A stretch of 64,000 bases of DNA from Kutzneria kofuensis (lineage in GTDB: Bacteria > Actinomycetota > Actinomycetes > Mycobacteriales > Pseudonocardiaceae). This document shows, piece by piece, positions 33,446 through 41,314 of the stretch. Within the stretch, counting starts at the first letter, position 1. Each line of letters begins with the position of its first letter. Below the pieces are notes generated by a model, which saw only the letters and a list, made by a program, of their open reading frames with translations, was not told the DNA's origin and ran no database searches. The DNA lies in NCBI RefSeq assembly GCF_014203355.1, contig NZ_JACHIR010000001.1, positions 6,016,038-6,080,037 of the forward strand. The letters are read 5' to 3'. Both the position numbers and the translations under genes were made by a program.

Positions 33446-34254
33446 TGCTCAAGTACCTCGCCGCCGTCGCGATACTGGCGACCACCCTGCTGCCGACCGC
33501 CCAGGCCGCGCCGACCGCGGTCGACTTCACCGGCACGGTGAGGCTCAGCAACTGCTCCGGCTCGGTGGTGAAGCCGCCGTCGGCCGGCGTCAACGACCCG
33601 GCGCTCGTGCTGTCCAACGGCCACTGCTACGAGGGCGGCTTCCTCGACCCCGGCGAGGTGCTGGTCAACCGCTCGTCCTCGCGGACGTTCAGCCTGCTGT
33701 CGGCCAACGGCCAGAGCACGGTCGGGACCCTGCGCGCGAGCAAGCTCGCCTACGCCACCATGACCGGCACCGACGTCACGCTGTACCAGCTGACCAGCAC
33801 GTACGCCCAGATCCAGGCCCAGTACGGGATCAGGCCGCTGACACTGTCGGCGACGCACCCGACCAAGGGCGCGGCCATCCGGGTCGTCTCCGGCTACTGG
33901 AAGAAGATCTACTCCTGCCAGGTCGACGCCTTCGTGCACGAGCTGCACGAAGGCGACTGGGTGTGGCAGGACTCGGTCCGCTACACCGAGCCCGGCTGCC
34001 AGGTCATCGGCGGCACCTCCGGCTCGCCGGTGATCGACGCCTCGACCGGCGCGGTCGTCGCCGTGAACAACACGATCAACGAGGACGGCCAGCGCTGCAC
34101 GGTCAACAACCCGTGTGAGGTGGACGCCGGCGGCAACGTCACCGTGCACCGCAACGTCGGTTACGCCGAGGAGACGTACCTGATCAACACGTGCGTCGAC
34201 ACCGGCAACACCATCAACCTCGACAAGGCCGGCTGTCAGCTCGCCAAGCCCTAA
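33445..34254 (+). CDS. Secreted trypsin-like (S1) serine protease
   Basis: A 269-residue protein with a classic signal peptide (MLKYLAAVAILATTLLPTAQA, split after AQA near residue 21). The catalytic triad can be read: His in LSNGHCY, Asp in TGTDVTLYQ, Ser in GGTSGSPVIDA. Several Cys residues (GHC, SCQ, GCQ, RCT, PCE, NTC, GCQ) should form disulfides outside the cell. It is slightly longer than simple S1 domains and has no prodomain. Its start codon is embedded in an RNA hairpin. It ends overlapping the convergent ANTAR gene by four bases. Confidence 0.88.
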   Translation: MLKYLAAVAILATTLLPTAQAAPTAVDFTGTVRLSNCSGSVVKPPSAGVNDPALVLSNGHCYEGGFLDPGEVLVNRSSSRTFSLLSANGQSTVGTLRASKLAYATMTGTDVTLYQLTSTYAQIQAQYGIRPLTLSATHPTKGAAIRVVSGYWKKIYSCQVDAFVHELHEGDWVWQDSVRYTEPGCQVIGGTSGSPVIDASTGAVVAVNNTINEDGQRCTVNNPCEVDAGGNVTVHRNVGYAEETYLINTCVDTGNTINLDKAGCQLAKP

Positions 34255-34700
34255 TCCTCGACACCGGCGGTCAGCAGGCGCTCGCAGAGCAGCCTGCTGG
34301 CCGTCACCACGTCGTCCCGCCGGCGCTCCCACTCCGGCGTTCCCTCGGCGGCGCCGACCAGGGCCTTGTGCGCTTCCACCAGCGTCCCGGTGGCGTCCAG
34401 CAGGTCCTGGCCCTGACCGGCGCCGACGACCGCGGCGGCCCGGCGCGGGCCCAGTTCCGCGGCGAGTTCGACCACCTGCTGCGCGAGCATGTGCAACTTG
34501 ACGTTGTACTGCTGGGAAAGCTCGACCAGCAGCTGGAAACCCTGCTGCGGCGCGTGCTCCCCGACGGCCGCGAGCAGCCCGGTGGCCTGCGCGATCACGG
34601 TCCTGGTGCGCAGCGCGCGGCGCAGGCCGTCGATCTCGCTCTCCAGCTCGGCGATCCGGGCCCGCAGCCGGTCTGAATCCGATGGCGGTGCGAAGGTCAC
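34251..34700 (-). CDS. ANTAR-domain regulator
   Basis: A 149-residue protein. An N-terminal coiled coil (SDRLRARIAELESEIDGLRR) leads into an ANTAR RNA-binding domain (about residues 30-80: ALRTRTVIAQATGLLAA, GFQLLVELSQQYNVKLHMLA). ANTAR proteins bind paired hexaloop hairpins in nascent mRNA and prevent termination. The sensor domain (GAF/PAS) common in actinobacterial ANTAR proteins is absent; a C-terminal helical region takes its place. I use GTG at 34700; in-frame starts up to 34838 exist but the upstream residues are low-complexity and basic. It lies downstream of the nitric oxide synthase gene on the same strand, 183 bases away. Confidence 0.8.
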   Translation of the reverse strand: MTFAPPSDSDRLRARIAELESEIDGLRRALRTRTVIAQATGLLAAVGEHAPQQGFQLLVELSQQYNVKLHMLAQQVVELAAELGPRRAAAVVGAGQGQDLLDATGTLVEAHKALVGAAEGTPEWERRRDDVVTASRLLCERLLTAGVED

Positions 34701-34883
34701 GCCCGCCCCGCTGTCGATCTCGCCATTTCTCGTGCCTCTCGCCGTCGTCTGCACAGCGCGAGGACAGGGAACGGCCGCCAGCAAGCAAGCCCGGGCGCGT
34801 TTCCGCGCCTCGCGTGGAGCTTGCGGCTGGTTTCTCAACCGCGATGACGATCACGGTAGTGACATCGGCGGGCCGAACACAAC

Positions 34884-36140
34884 TCAGGGCACGGGAACGG
34901 GGGTGCGGCGGGTGAACCAGCTCAGCCGCCGGATCCGCGGCAGCTTCGGCGGCTCGGCGGCCACCGGCTCGGGGAACGCCCGCGGCGCGGCGCTGGTGCC
35001 GCGCCGCCGCGCGTCGTCGTCCAGCACGAACTCGGGGCGCAGCGGCTCGGTGTCGTAGTAACGGTGGAACACCGGGGTCAGCGCGCCGGACATCGGCGGC
35101 ACGATCCAGCTCCAGTCGGCCGGGCACCTGCGGCCGGCGTCCTCCTCCTTGCGCAGGTGGGTCAGGAAGCGGGCGGACTCCGTGTGGTGGTCGGTGATCG
35201 TCACCTCGGCCCGGGTGAAGGAGTGCAGCACCGCCCGGTTCACCTCGACCAGCGCCCGGTCCCGCCACAGCGTCTGGTCGTGCGAGGTGTCCAGCCCCAG
35301 CCGCTCGGCGACCTCCCTGATCAGGTCGTACCGGTCGTGGTCGGCGAGGTTGCGGGCGCCGATCTCGGTGCCCATGTACCAGCCGTTGAACGGTGCGGCC
35401 GGGTAGGAGACGCCGCCGATGGCCAGCCGCATGTTGCTGATCGCCGGCACCGCGTGCCAGCGCAGCCCGAGGCCGGCGAACCAGTTGTGCTCGGGATGGT
35501 TGAGCTCCACCTCGAGCACCGCGGCCCTGGGCAGCTCGTGCAGCGTGATGCCGTCCTCCGGGGTCTCCACGACCAGCGGCAGCACGTCGAACCGGGTGCG
35601 CTGCGCCGGCGGCTGCCAGCCGAGTCGGATCACCTCCTCGGTGAACTCCAGGTACCGCGGGTCGCCGATCACCGTGCCGGTCTCGGCGTCCCAGTAGCCG
35701 GCGTACCGGATGAGCTGCTCGTTCCAGATCCGCGGGGCCGGCCGCTTCGGCGTCTCCGGCGCGAAGACCGTGACCGTGGGCCGGATCCGGCCGCCGTTGG
35801 TGGCCGACCGCAGGTGCTCGGCGCACTGGGCGGCGACGGTGGCCGCGTCGCGCACATTGCGCATGTCCCGCACCCGCAGGCTCTGCCAGTACAGCCGGCC
35901 GATGCAGCGGGCGCTGTTGCGCCACGCCGCGCGGGCGCCGAACGCCAGCTCGCCCTCGGTGTGCCGGTACGTGCCGGTCTCGTCGATCTCGGCGAGCACC
36001 TGCTCCAGCCGCGGGCCGACGGGACCGGTCTTGGGGTGCTCGCCGTGGAACAGCCGGAGGAACTCCTCGGCCTCGGCCCTGATGTCACCCGGTTCCGGGA
36101 CGTTTCCGTGGGTGACGGGGCAGCCAGTGGGGGCGGTCAT
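34884..36140 (-). CDS. nos: Bacterial nitric oxide synthase, oxygenase domain
   Basis: A 418-residue haem enzyme that makes NO and citrulline from arginine. The proximal Cys ligand is in WRNSARCIGRLYWQSL (near residue 81), the substrate Glu region is FNGWYMGTEIGARNLAD, and the pterin/dimer region contains DWSWIVPPMSG. There is no fused reductase, as usual for bacteria, so a general flavodoxin or ferredoxin system must supply electrons. It is longer than Bacillus NOS (about 360) owing to a C-terminal Pro/Arg-rich tail (RRGTSAAPRAFPEPV onward). A TAGGTT -10 lies eight bases before the ATG: probable leaderless mRNA. In Streptomyces NOS supplies NO for nitration of a phytotoxin; no such cluster is visible here, so signalling or stress protection is more likely. 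Confidence 0.93.
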   Translation of the reverse strand: MTAPTGCPVTHGNVPEPGDIRAEAEEFLRLFHGEHPKTGPVGPRLEQVLAEIDETGTYRHTEGELAFGARAAWRNSARCIGRLYWQSLRVRDMRNVRDAATVAAQCAEHLRSATNGGRIRPTVTVFAPETPKRPAPRIWNEQLIRYAGYWDAETGTVIGDPRYLEFTEEVIRLGWQPPAQRTRFDVLPLVVETPEDGITLHELPRAAVLEVELNHPEHNWFAGLGLRWHAVPAISNMRLAIGGVSYPAAPFNGWYMGTEIGARNLADHDRYDLIREVAERLGLDTSHDQTLWRDRALVEVNRAVLHSFTRAEVTITDHHTESARFLTHLRKEEDAGRRCPADWSWIVPPMSGALTPVFHRYYDTEPLRPEFVLDDDARRRGTSAAPRAFPEPVAAEPPKLPRIRRLSWFTRRTPVPVP

Positions 36141-36341
36141 GGCGAGTGAACCTACGTCCGGGTCACGGGCGAAAAGCACCGCCAGAACGGTTACCAACTT
36201 GATGCCGGGACATCACTCGATCAGGGGTTCAGTCACCGGCAGTGTGCGCCTTCGGTCCCTCCTTGTGCTGACTTGAGCACTGGATCGTGTAGTTGACAAA
36301 ACGGTCTGATCACATGCCGTGTAGAACTTGTCCGGCCCAAC

Positions 36342-36923
36342 TCAGTTCAGGGAATCCAGCGCCTTGGCCAGATCCTCGTGCGCGACGATCGCCCATTCCG
36401 CCTCGTCCGGCGGCAGCGACCAGTGCACCGGCCCGCGTCGGGTCGGCGTCGGCGGCGCGGGGACCCAGCCGCCCTCGCCGCGGATGCGCGCGTTCATCGC
36501 GGTCAGCCGGTCGTCGGCGGGCAGTCCGGGGGTCACCCAGAACAGGCGCACGCCGCGCTCCCGCCACACCGCGATCGGCGTCGGCGTGCGGTGCCCGACG
36601 AGTGCGTCCTGCACGCGAACCGCGGCCGGCTCGGGAATCTCCACGACGTCGAACACCGTGCCGGTCGGCAGCGCGACGGCGAACGAGAACAGCCGGTACC
36701 AGCTGGCCACGACGTCGGGGTCGGTGCTGGCGCGCCCCTGCCAGAGCCGCCACACCGGATGCGGACCGTCCTCGACACAGTCCGCCTGCACACAGGCGTA
36801 CCGTGTGCCGTCGAAGAAAGCGGCCGGCACAACCGGCCATCCGTGCGCCGCGTAGCACAGCGCGGCCTGCCTGAGGGTCCGCTGCTGCCCGGGATCGGCC
36901 GGACGCAGCCGGGACCCGCTCAC
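36342..36923 (-). CDS. Stand-alone Prim-Pol (bifunctional primase/polymerase N-domain) protein
   Basis: A 193-residue protein similar to the N-terminal domain of archaeo-eukaryotic primase-polymerases: LCYAAHGWPVVPAAFFDGTR, a Cys-rich patch (ACVQADCVEDGPHPVW), RASTDPDVVASWYRLFSFAVALPTG split around the active-site region, and VHWSLPPDEAEWA near the end. The helicase part of true replication proteins is missing. Actinomycetes carry many such single-domain genes; their role is unclear and catalytic Asp residues are not well kept here. The GTG start overlaps the stop codon of an 11-codon mini-ORF, indicating translational coupling. Confidence 0.75.
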   Translation of the reverse strand: MSGSRLRPADPGQQRTLRQAALCYAAHGWPVVPAAFFDGTRYACVQADCVEDGPHPVWRLWQGRASTDPDVVASWYRLFSFAVALPTGTVFDVVEIPEPAAVRVQDALVGHRTPTPIAVWRERGVRLFWVTPGLPADDRLTAMNARIRGEGGWVPAPPTPTRRGPVHWSLPPDEAEWAIVAHEDLAKALDSLN

Positions 36924-36955
36924 GACCCGGTCTCGGCGGGACCGGTGGACTCCAT
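36920..36955 (-). CDS. Mini-ORF coupled to the Prim-Pol gene
   Basis: ATG at 36955, six bases after GAGGAG, encodes MESTGPAETGS and stops at TGA inside the GTGA that starts the Prim-Pol gene. The downstream gene has no ribosome binding site of its own, so it probably depends on re-initiation after this ORF. The peptide itself need not have a function. Confidence 0.45.
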   Translation of the reverse strand: MESTGPAETGS

Positions 36956-37051
36956 GATCATCTCCTCGGGGTGGGCGCTACCGTCATGGTCAAGACTCGC
37001 CCTATTCCGGCCGCCTGGGTGAGTCCAATTCGGTGAAAGTGGACGACGTTC

Positions 37052-38476
37052 GTGGACAACCCCAGAATCGGTGAGGCCGCGTTGGCCCGGCTGCTCGACG
37101 GCTGGTGCACCGACGCGCGCGAGTCGCTGCACCGGCAGCTCGCCGCCGCGCTGACCGCGTTGATCTCCTCCGGCGAGCTGCCGCCGGGCACATTGCTGCC
37201 GTCCGAACGGGCATTGGCGAGCACACTCGCGGTCAGCCGCGGCACATTGGTCACCGCGTACACAACGCTGCGTTCCCTCGGTTTACTGGATTCACGGCAG
37301 GGCAGCGGAACCCGCGTGCGCGGCGTGTCGCAGCCCCGCCTGCCCGGGTCCGCCACCAGGCTCAATCCCTTGAGCGGCACGGCCGACAGCTCCGTCGCGG
37401 ACCTGTCCAGCGCGGCGCTTCCCGGTCAGGACTGGGTGGCCGACGTCGTCGGCGCGGTCAGCCCGGACGACCTCCGCCGCTGGGTTCGGGGCCACGGCTA
37501 CCATCCCGCCGGCCTGCCGGCGCTGCGGGCCGCCATTGCCCGGCACTGCACCGAGGACGGCCTGGTCTCCGAACCCGATCAGGTGCTCGTGACGAGCGGT
37601 TCGCAGCAGGCGCTGCAGCTGATCGCCACCGCGATGCTCGCGCCCGGCGACGAGGTGCTGGTGGAGGATCCGACCAACTGGGGCGCGCTGGACGCGTTCC
37701 GGGACCGTGGCGCGCGGCTGCGCACGATCCCGCTGCGCGACGACGGCCTGGACGCCGACGTGCTGGTGCGGCTGCTGCGCAGCCGCCGGCCGCGGCTGCT
37801 GTACCTGGCGCCGGCCGTGCACAATCCGGTCGGTGTCAACCTGCGTCCGGCCGTGGCCAAGGTGATCGCCGCCGCGGTCGCGGAGACCGGCACCGCGCTG
37901 GTCGAAGATCTGTCCTCTGTGGACACGCTGTTCGCCGGCCCGCCGCCGCCGTCGATGGCCTCGTTCGCCCCGGACGCCGCGGTGCTGTCCATCGGCTCGC
38001 TGTCCAAGCTGTTCTGGGGCGGGCTCCGGGTCGGCTGGATCAGGTCCACTGTGGACTTCGTCAAGCAGCTGGTGACGTACCGGTCGTCGGCGGACATGGG
38101 CAGCTCGGTGCCCAGCCAGCTGGCGGCGTTGCGGCTGCTGGAGTACGTGCCGCGGGCGCGGCGGACCCGGGCCGGCCAGCTTCGAGCCGGCTACGAGTGG
38201 ACCTCGGAGCTGCTGACCACCCACCTGCCGGACTGGACGTGGGTGGAGCCGGACGGCGGCGCCTCGCTGTGGGTGCGACTGCCCGAGGGCAACGCCCTGG
38301 CAGTGGCCGAAGCCGCACGTCGCGGTGGCGTGCTCGTCACGCCGGGGTCGGTGTTCTCGGCGACCGATGGCCAGCTGGACCGGGTGCGGCTGTCGTTCGC
38401 CGCCGGCCCGGACACCGTGCTGGAGGGCGTGCAGCGGCTGGCCACGGTGTGGCGCGGGAGAAGGCGGTTGCGTTAG
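37052..38476 (+). CDS. MocR-type regulator (GntR HTH + aminotransferase fold)
   Basis: A 474-residue fusion. The GntR winged helix occupies about 20-95 (LHRQLAAALTALISSGELPP, LPSERALASTLAVSRGTLVT). The rest is a fold-type I aminotransferase domain with the PLP lysine in SIGSLSKLFWGGLRVGW (near 315) and the usual EDPTNWGALDAFR and NPVGVNL sections. MocR proteins (PdxR, GabR) use PLP, sometimes with an amino-acid ligand, to control vitamin B6 or GABA genes. No pdx or gab gene is adjacent; it is divergent from the Prim-Pol mini-ORF with a gap of about 100 bases. The target is unknown. Confidence 0.9.
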   Translation: MDNPRIGEAALARLLDGWCTDARESLHRQLAAALTALISSGELPPGTLLPSERALASTLAVSRGTLVTAYTTLRSLGLLDSRQGSGTRVRGVSQPRLPGSATRLNPLSGTADSSVADLSSAALPGQDWVADVVGAVSPDDLRRWVRGHGYHPAGLPALRAAIARHCTEDGLVSEPDQVLVTSGSQQALQLIATAMLAPGDEVLVEDPTNWGALDAFRDRGARLRTIPLRDDGLDADVLVRLLRSRRPRLLYLAPAVHNPVGVNLRPAVAKVIAAAVAETGTALVEDLSSVDTLFAGPPPPSMASFAPDAAVLSIGSLSKLFWGGLRVGWIRSTVDFVKQLVTYRSSADMGSSVPSQLAALRLLEYVPRARRTRAGQLRAGYEWTSELLTTHLPDWTWVEPDGGASLWVRLPEGNALAVAEAARRGGVLVTPGSVFSATDGQLDRVRLSFAAGPDTVLEGVQRLATVWRGRRRLR

Positions 38477-38484
38477 GAGGTCAC

Positions 38485-38595
38485 CGAATTCCCCTGCCGT
38501 TCAACGAATTCCCCGAAAAACATCTTCGGCCGGTCGGGCAACCGATGGTCGCGGGCGACGTCATGTCAGTGCACGCACCAAACGGGGAATTGTTG
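38485..38595 (+). repeat. Direct and inverted repeats upstream of the lipoprotein gene
   Basis: CGAATTCCCC occurs twice (38485-38494, 38505-38514). CAACGAATTCCCCG (38502-38515) is nearly the complement of CGGGGAATTGTTG (38583-38595), with one extra base. Together they can form a long-range hairpin or operator set ending 20 bases before the ATG of the next gene. Confidence 0.4.
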
Positions 38596-38615
38596 TTCAT
38601 CAGGGGGAAACAGTC

Positions 38616-39341
38616 ATGTCCAAGCGCGCCCTTCTCGCCATGCCCGTCGCCGGCCTCGGCCTGCTCGCCCTGGCCGCGTGTTCGCCGTCGACGCCGGACG
38701 CGGCGCCGAGCACGCCGGCCACGACCACCGCGACGGTGCTGACCACCACCGCCTCCAGCGCCACCAGCGCGCCGGCGCCCACCACCACCACGCCCACCAA
38801 GGCCAGCGCCACCCCGGTGACCGGCGCGAACACCGCCTGCAAGGTGAACCCGGCCAACCACCCGGTTCCCACCGCCGACCCGGTTGCGTGGGTGCCGGAG
38901 GCCGACCGCGTGCAGGTCAGCCTGAGCGGCGTGCCGTCCGGCACGGTCAAGGTGACCGGTGCGCCGGTCGAGGTGGACCTGACGGTGTGCAACGACTCGC
39001 CGGTCGCCTACCCGCAGGTCGGCTTCGTGCTCGCGCTGGACCACTGCAGCTGCGCCGGCGAACCGATCTACATGGCCAAGGGCACCGTGCAGCGCTACGA
39101 CGCGGCGACCGGCGCCTGGGTCGCCACGGACCACTCGAGCGTGGGCGGCGGAATGGACTACCTGACGGTGTTCACCGGCCAGCAGCCGCTGCCCAAGGGC
39201 AAGGCCGTGACGGTGCGCTACCGGTTCAGCTACGACCCGAGCATGACCAGCGGCAAGGGTGGCGTGATCGGTGCGGTCGTCACGCCGGACGGTCCGCACG
39301 TGCTGGGCCAGACCAGTCTTTCCTACACCGTCACGCACTGA
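38616..39341 (+). CDS. Secreted lipoprotein with Thr-rich linker
   Basis: A 241-residue lipoprotein. The lipobox is LLALAAC (Cys near 22) after MSKRALLAMPVAGLG. A roughly 50-residue Thr/Ala/Pro linker follows, then a beta-rich domain (about 75-241) with KVNPANHPVPTADPVAWV, CNDSPVAYPQVGFVLALDHC and YRFSYDPSMTSGKGG, the last resembling an Ig-like signalling or wall domain. GGGGGAAA lies before the ATG. It is displayed on the outer face of the membrane; the function is not recognised. It is followed 39 bases later by a secreted lipase-like gene with its own probable promoter. Confidence 0.75.
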   Translation: MSKRALLAMPVAGLGLLALAACSPSTPDAAPSTPATTTATVLTTTASSATSAPAPTTTTPTKASATPVTGANTACKVNPANHPVPTADPVAWVPEADRVQVSLSGVPSGTVKVTGAPVEVDLTVCNDSPVAYPQVGFVLALDHCSCAGEPIYMAKGTVQRYDAATGAWVATDHSSVGGGMDYLTVFTGQQPLPKGKAVTVRYRFSYDPSMTSGKGGVIGAVVTPDGPHVLGQTSLSYTVTH

Positions 39342-39380
39342 GGGCCGCTCGTCGTGCCGGCCGGCGCTATGTTGGCCGGC

Positions 39381-40628
39381 ATGAGCCCCAGGTTCCTGAT
39401 CCGCGCGGCGGTGGCCGCCGCCGTCGCGCTCGCCGTGCTGCCGGGCACAGCCGAGGCTTCCTCACCTGGACGCACGCCCGTCGTGCTGTTCCCGGCGTTC
39501 CACCTCACCAAGCTCCAGGTGACGGTGCGCGACCAGACCACGGACCCGAACTGCCCGCGGTCGGGCAGCTTCCAGGACTGGTTCCAGAACACCCAGCCCA
39601 GCGCGTTCAGCCAGGTGTGCCAGGACGAGCTGGAGACCCTGCGGTACGACCCGAATCCGGCCAAGCCGATGCCGCTGCGGTTTTCCGAGCAGCCGGGCGT
39701 CACCGTCGATGTCATCGACTACGGCAAGACCGACAGCGCCCCGTTCTACGAGCAGCTGTACAAGACGCTGGAATCCGTCGGTTACCAACGTGACAAGGAC
39801 ATTCGGGTGGCCGGCTACGACGCCCGCCTCACGCCCGATCAGGGCGGTTTCCTGGCGCGGGCCAAGTGGCTGGTCGAGCAGACGTACCACCAGAACGGCA
39901 ATCGGCCCGTGCAGCTGATCGGGCACTCCAACGGGCCGCTGTACATCCAGTACCTGCTCACCCACACCAGCAAGGCCTGGCGGGACACCTACATCCACGG
40001 CTTCACCCCGCTGGCCGGCAACTTCCCCGGCCAGGGGCTGCTCTACTCCATGCTGTTCACCGGCCTGAACGTGTCGGACTTCGGTTATCCCAAGACGGTC
40101 GACAACGCCGTGAGCAGCGCCCGGATGTATCTCACGGCTCCGTCGACGTACATGAGCGCGTCCGACCCGAAGATCTTCGGTGACCAGGAAACCGTCATCA
40201 AGGACACGTCGACCGGTCGCGCCTACACGCCGAAGGACTGGCCGAAGTTGCTGAACGACGCCGGCCTGACCGCCGAGGAGCAGATCGCCCGGTACTACAT
40301 CGGCTTTGTCAGGTTCAGCACGCCGAAGTACTTCCCGGACGTGGACGTGACCGCGGAAAAGGGCTCCGGGCTGCCGACCATTGTCGGCGCGACGCTGCCG
40401 AACCTGAAGGTGGGGCAGCTGGTCGACCAGAGCCAGTTCATCTTCCTGAGCGGTGACAGCAATCAGGAGGACATCACCAACAACGCCAACCGGGTGTGGT
40501 CGGCGATGAAGTGTCACAGCTACGTGCTCAACGACAACCCGGGCGTGGACCACTTCTCACTGCCGAGCAACGTGAATGTGCTCAACCGCCTGCTCACGAC
40601 GCTGAAGGCGCCGCGGCACCACTGCTAG
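39381..40628 (+). CDS. Secreted LCAT/lipase-like alpha/beta hydrolase
   Basis: A 415-residue exported enzyme. The signal peptide MSPRFLIRAAVAAAVALAVL ends near TAEA (about 30). The nucleophile elbow is GHSNG in VQLIGHSNGPLYIQYLL, followed by acid and base candidates in FLSGDSN and GVDHFSLPSN. HLTKLQVTVRD and the NPAKPM region recall lecithin:cholesterol acyltransferases and phospholipase-like enzymes of eukaryotes and some actinomycetes. It should act on extracellular lipids or esters. TATGTT seven bases before the ATG suggests a leaderless mRNA. It converges on the TetR gene and overlaps it by four bases. Confidence 0.85.
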   Translation: MSPRFLIRAAVAAAVALAVLPGTAEASSPGRTPVVLFPAFHLTKLQVTVRDQTTDPNCPRSGSFQDWFQNTQPSAFSQVCQDELETLRYDPNPAKPMPLRFSEQPGVTVDVIDYGKTDSAPFYEQLYKTLESVGYQRDKDIRVAGYDARLTPDQGGFLARAKWLVEQTYHQNGNRPVQLIGHSNGPLYIQYLLTHTSKAWRDTYIHGFTPLAGNFPGQGLLYSMLFTGLNVSDFGYPKTVDNAVSSARMYLTAPSTYMSASDPKIFGDQETVIKDTSTGRAYTPKDWPKLLNDAGLTAEEQIARYYIGFVRFSTPKYFPDVDVTAEKGSGLPTIVGATLPNLKVGQLVDQSQFIFLSGDSNQEDITNNANRVWSAMKCHSYVLNDNPGVDHFSLPSNVNVLNRLLTTLKAPRHHC

Positions 40629-41224
40629 GCGCCGTAGGTCTTGACGGCGATCGTCTTCCATTCCTGGAGCAGTTGATCTCGGCGCACCGGATCGCCGCCG
40701 AGCATGGCGTCCAGGGCGAGGCCCCGGATCAGGTTCACGGTCAGCCAGAGCGGCAGGTCGGGCTGGTCCGGGGTCACCTGGTCGCCCAGCATCTCGCGGA
40801 ACAGCTCGGACGTGCGCCGGGCCAGCGCCTTGTCGATGGGATGCATCGCGTCCCGCAGCTCCGGGTCGGTGCGGGCGGCCACCCACAGCTCCATCACCGC
40901 GGTGGACAGCGAGCCCGAATAGCCCTGCCAGAGCAGGTCGATGCCCATGGCGACCCGGTCCGGTCCGGGCAGCGAGGCCGGCGGGTGCTCGCTCATGCTG
41001 GCCAGCAGCTTGGTCACCAGATGCTCGATGGCGTGTGCCATCAGTTCCGCCTTGGTGGCGAAATGGTGCTGCTGGGCGCCCCTCGACACGCCGGCGCGGC
41101 GGCAGATCTCGTTGGTGGAGGTGCGGGCGTAACCGAGCTCGACCAGGCAGTCGATGGTGGCGTCCAGCAGCAGCTCCCGGGTGCGTTCGGTGCGCTCCTG
41201 CTGGGTCAGTCGTGGCCTGGTCAC
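40625..41224 (-). CDS. TetR-family repressor of the acyl-CoA genes
   Basis: A 199-residue regulator. The helix-turn-helix (about 10-60) contains ERTRELLLDATIDCLVELGY and TNEICRRAGVSRGAQQHHFA, the FadR/KstR-like form. The C-terminal domain resembles TetR_C of fatty-acid regulators. It is divergent from an acyl-CoA dehydrogenase and CaiB-type gene pair. TAGCAT lies seven bases before the GTG start, suggesting leaderless transcription. A 46-bp near-palindrome just upstream is its probable operator. An acyl-CoA intermediate is the likely inducer (inference from family and neighbours). Confidence 0.88.
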   Translation of the reverse strand: MTRPRLTQQERTERTRELLLDATIDCLVELGYARTSTNEICRRAGVSRGAQQHHFATKAELMAHAIEHLVTKLLASMSEHPPASLPGPDRVAMGIDLLWQGYSGSLSTAVMELWVAARTDPELRDAMHPIDKALARRTSELFREMLGDQVTPDQPDLPLWLTVNLIRGLALDAMLGGDPVRRDQLLQEWKTIAVKTYGA

Positions 41225-41250
41225 AGGCCCGATGCTAGCGAGGTCTTCAC

Positions 41251-41296
41251 AAACAATCCAGGCTGCCGGTAAGTTTACCGGCAGACCTGATTGTTT
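41251..41296. promoter_or_regulatory. 46-bp near-perfect palindrome, TetR operator
   Basis: Two 22-bp arms (41251-41272 and 41275-41296) flank GT. The inner ten bases CTGCCGGTAA and the outer eight AAACAATC match their complements exactly; only the four in between differ. It lies between the TetR gene (start 41224) and the dehydrogenase (start 41315). The size suits two stacked TetR dimers. Confidence 0.8.
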
Positions 41297-41314
41297 CTTC
41301 GGGGAGGTCGGCCC

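Noticed and set aside
31312-35925. A 1537-codon open frame on the minus strand
   Set aside because: It crosses the kinase, response regulator, hydrolase, protease and synthase genes; its translation is Arg/Pro/Gly-rich with no domain. It is a shadow of high-GC coding.
36284-36320. TTGACA-like -35 near 36293 on the plus strand
   Set aside because: No matching -10 and no plus-strand gene follows; the region lies between two minus-strand genes.
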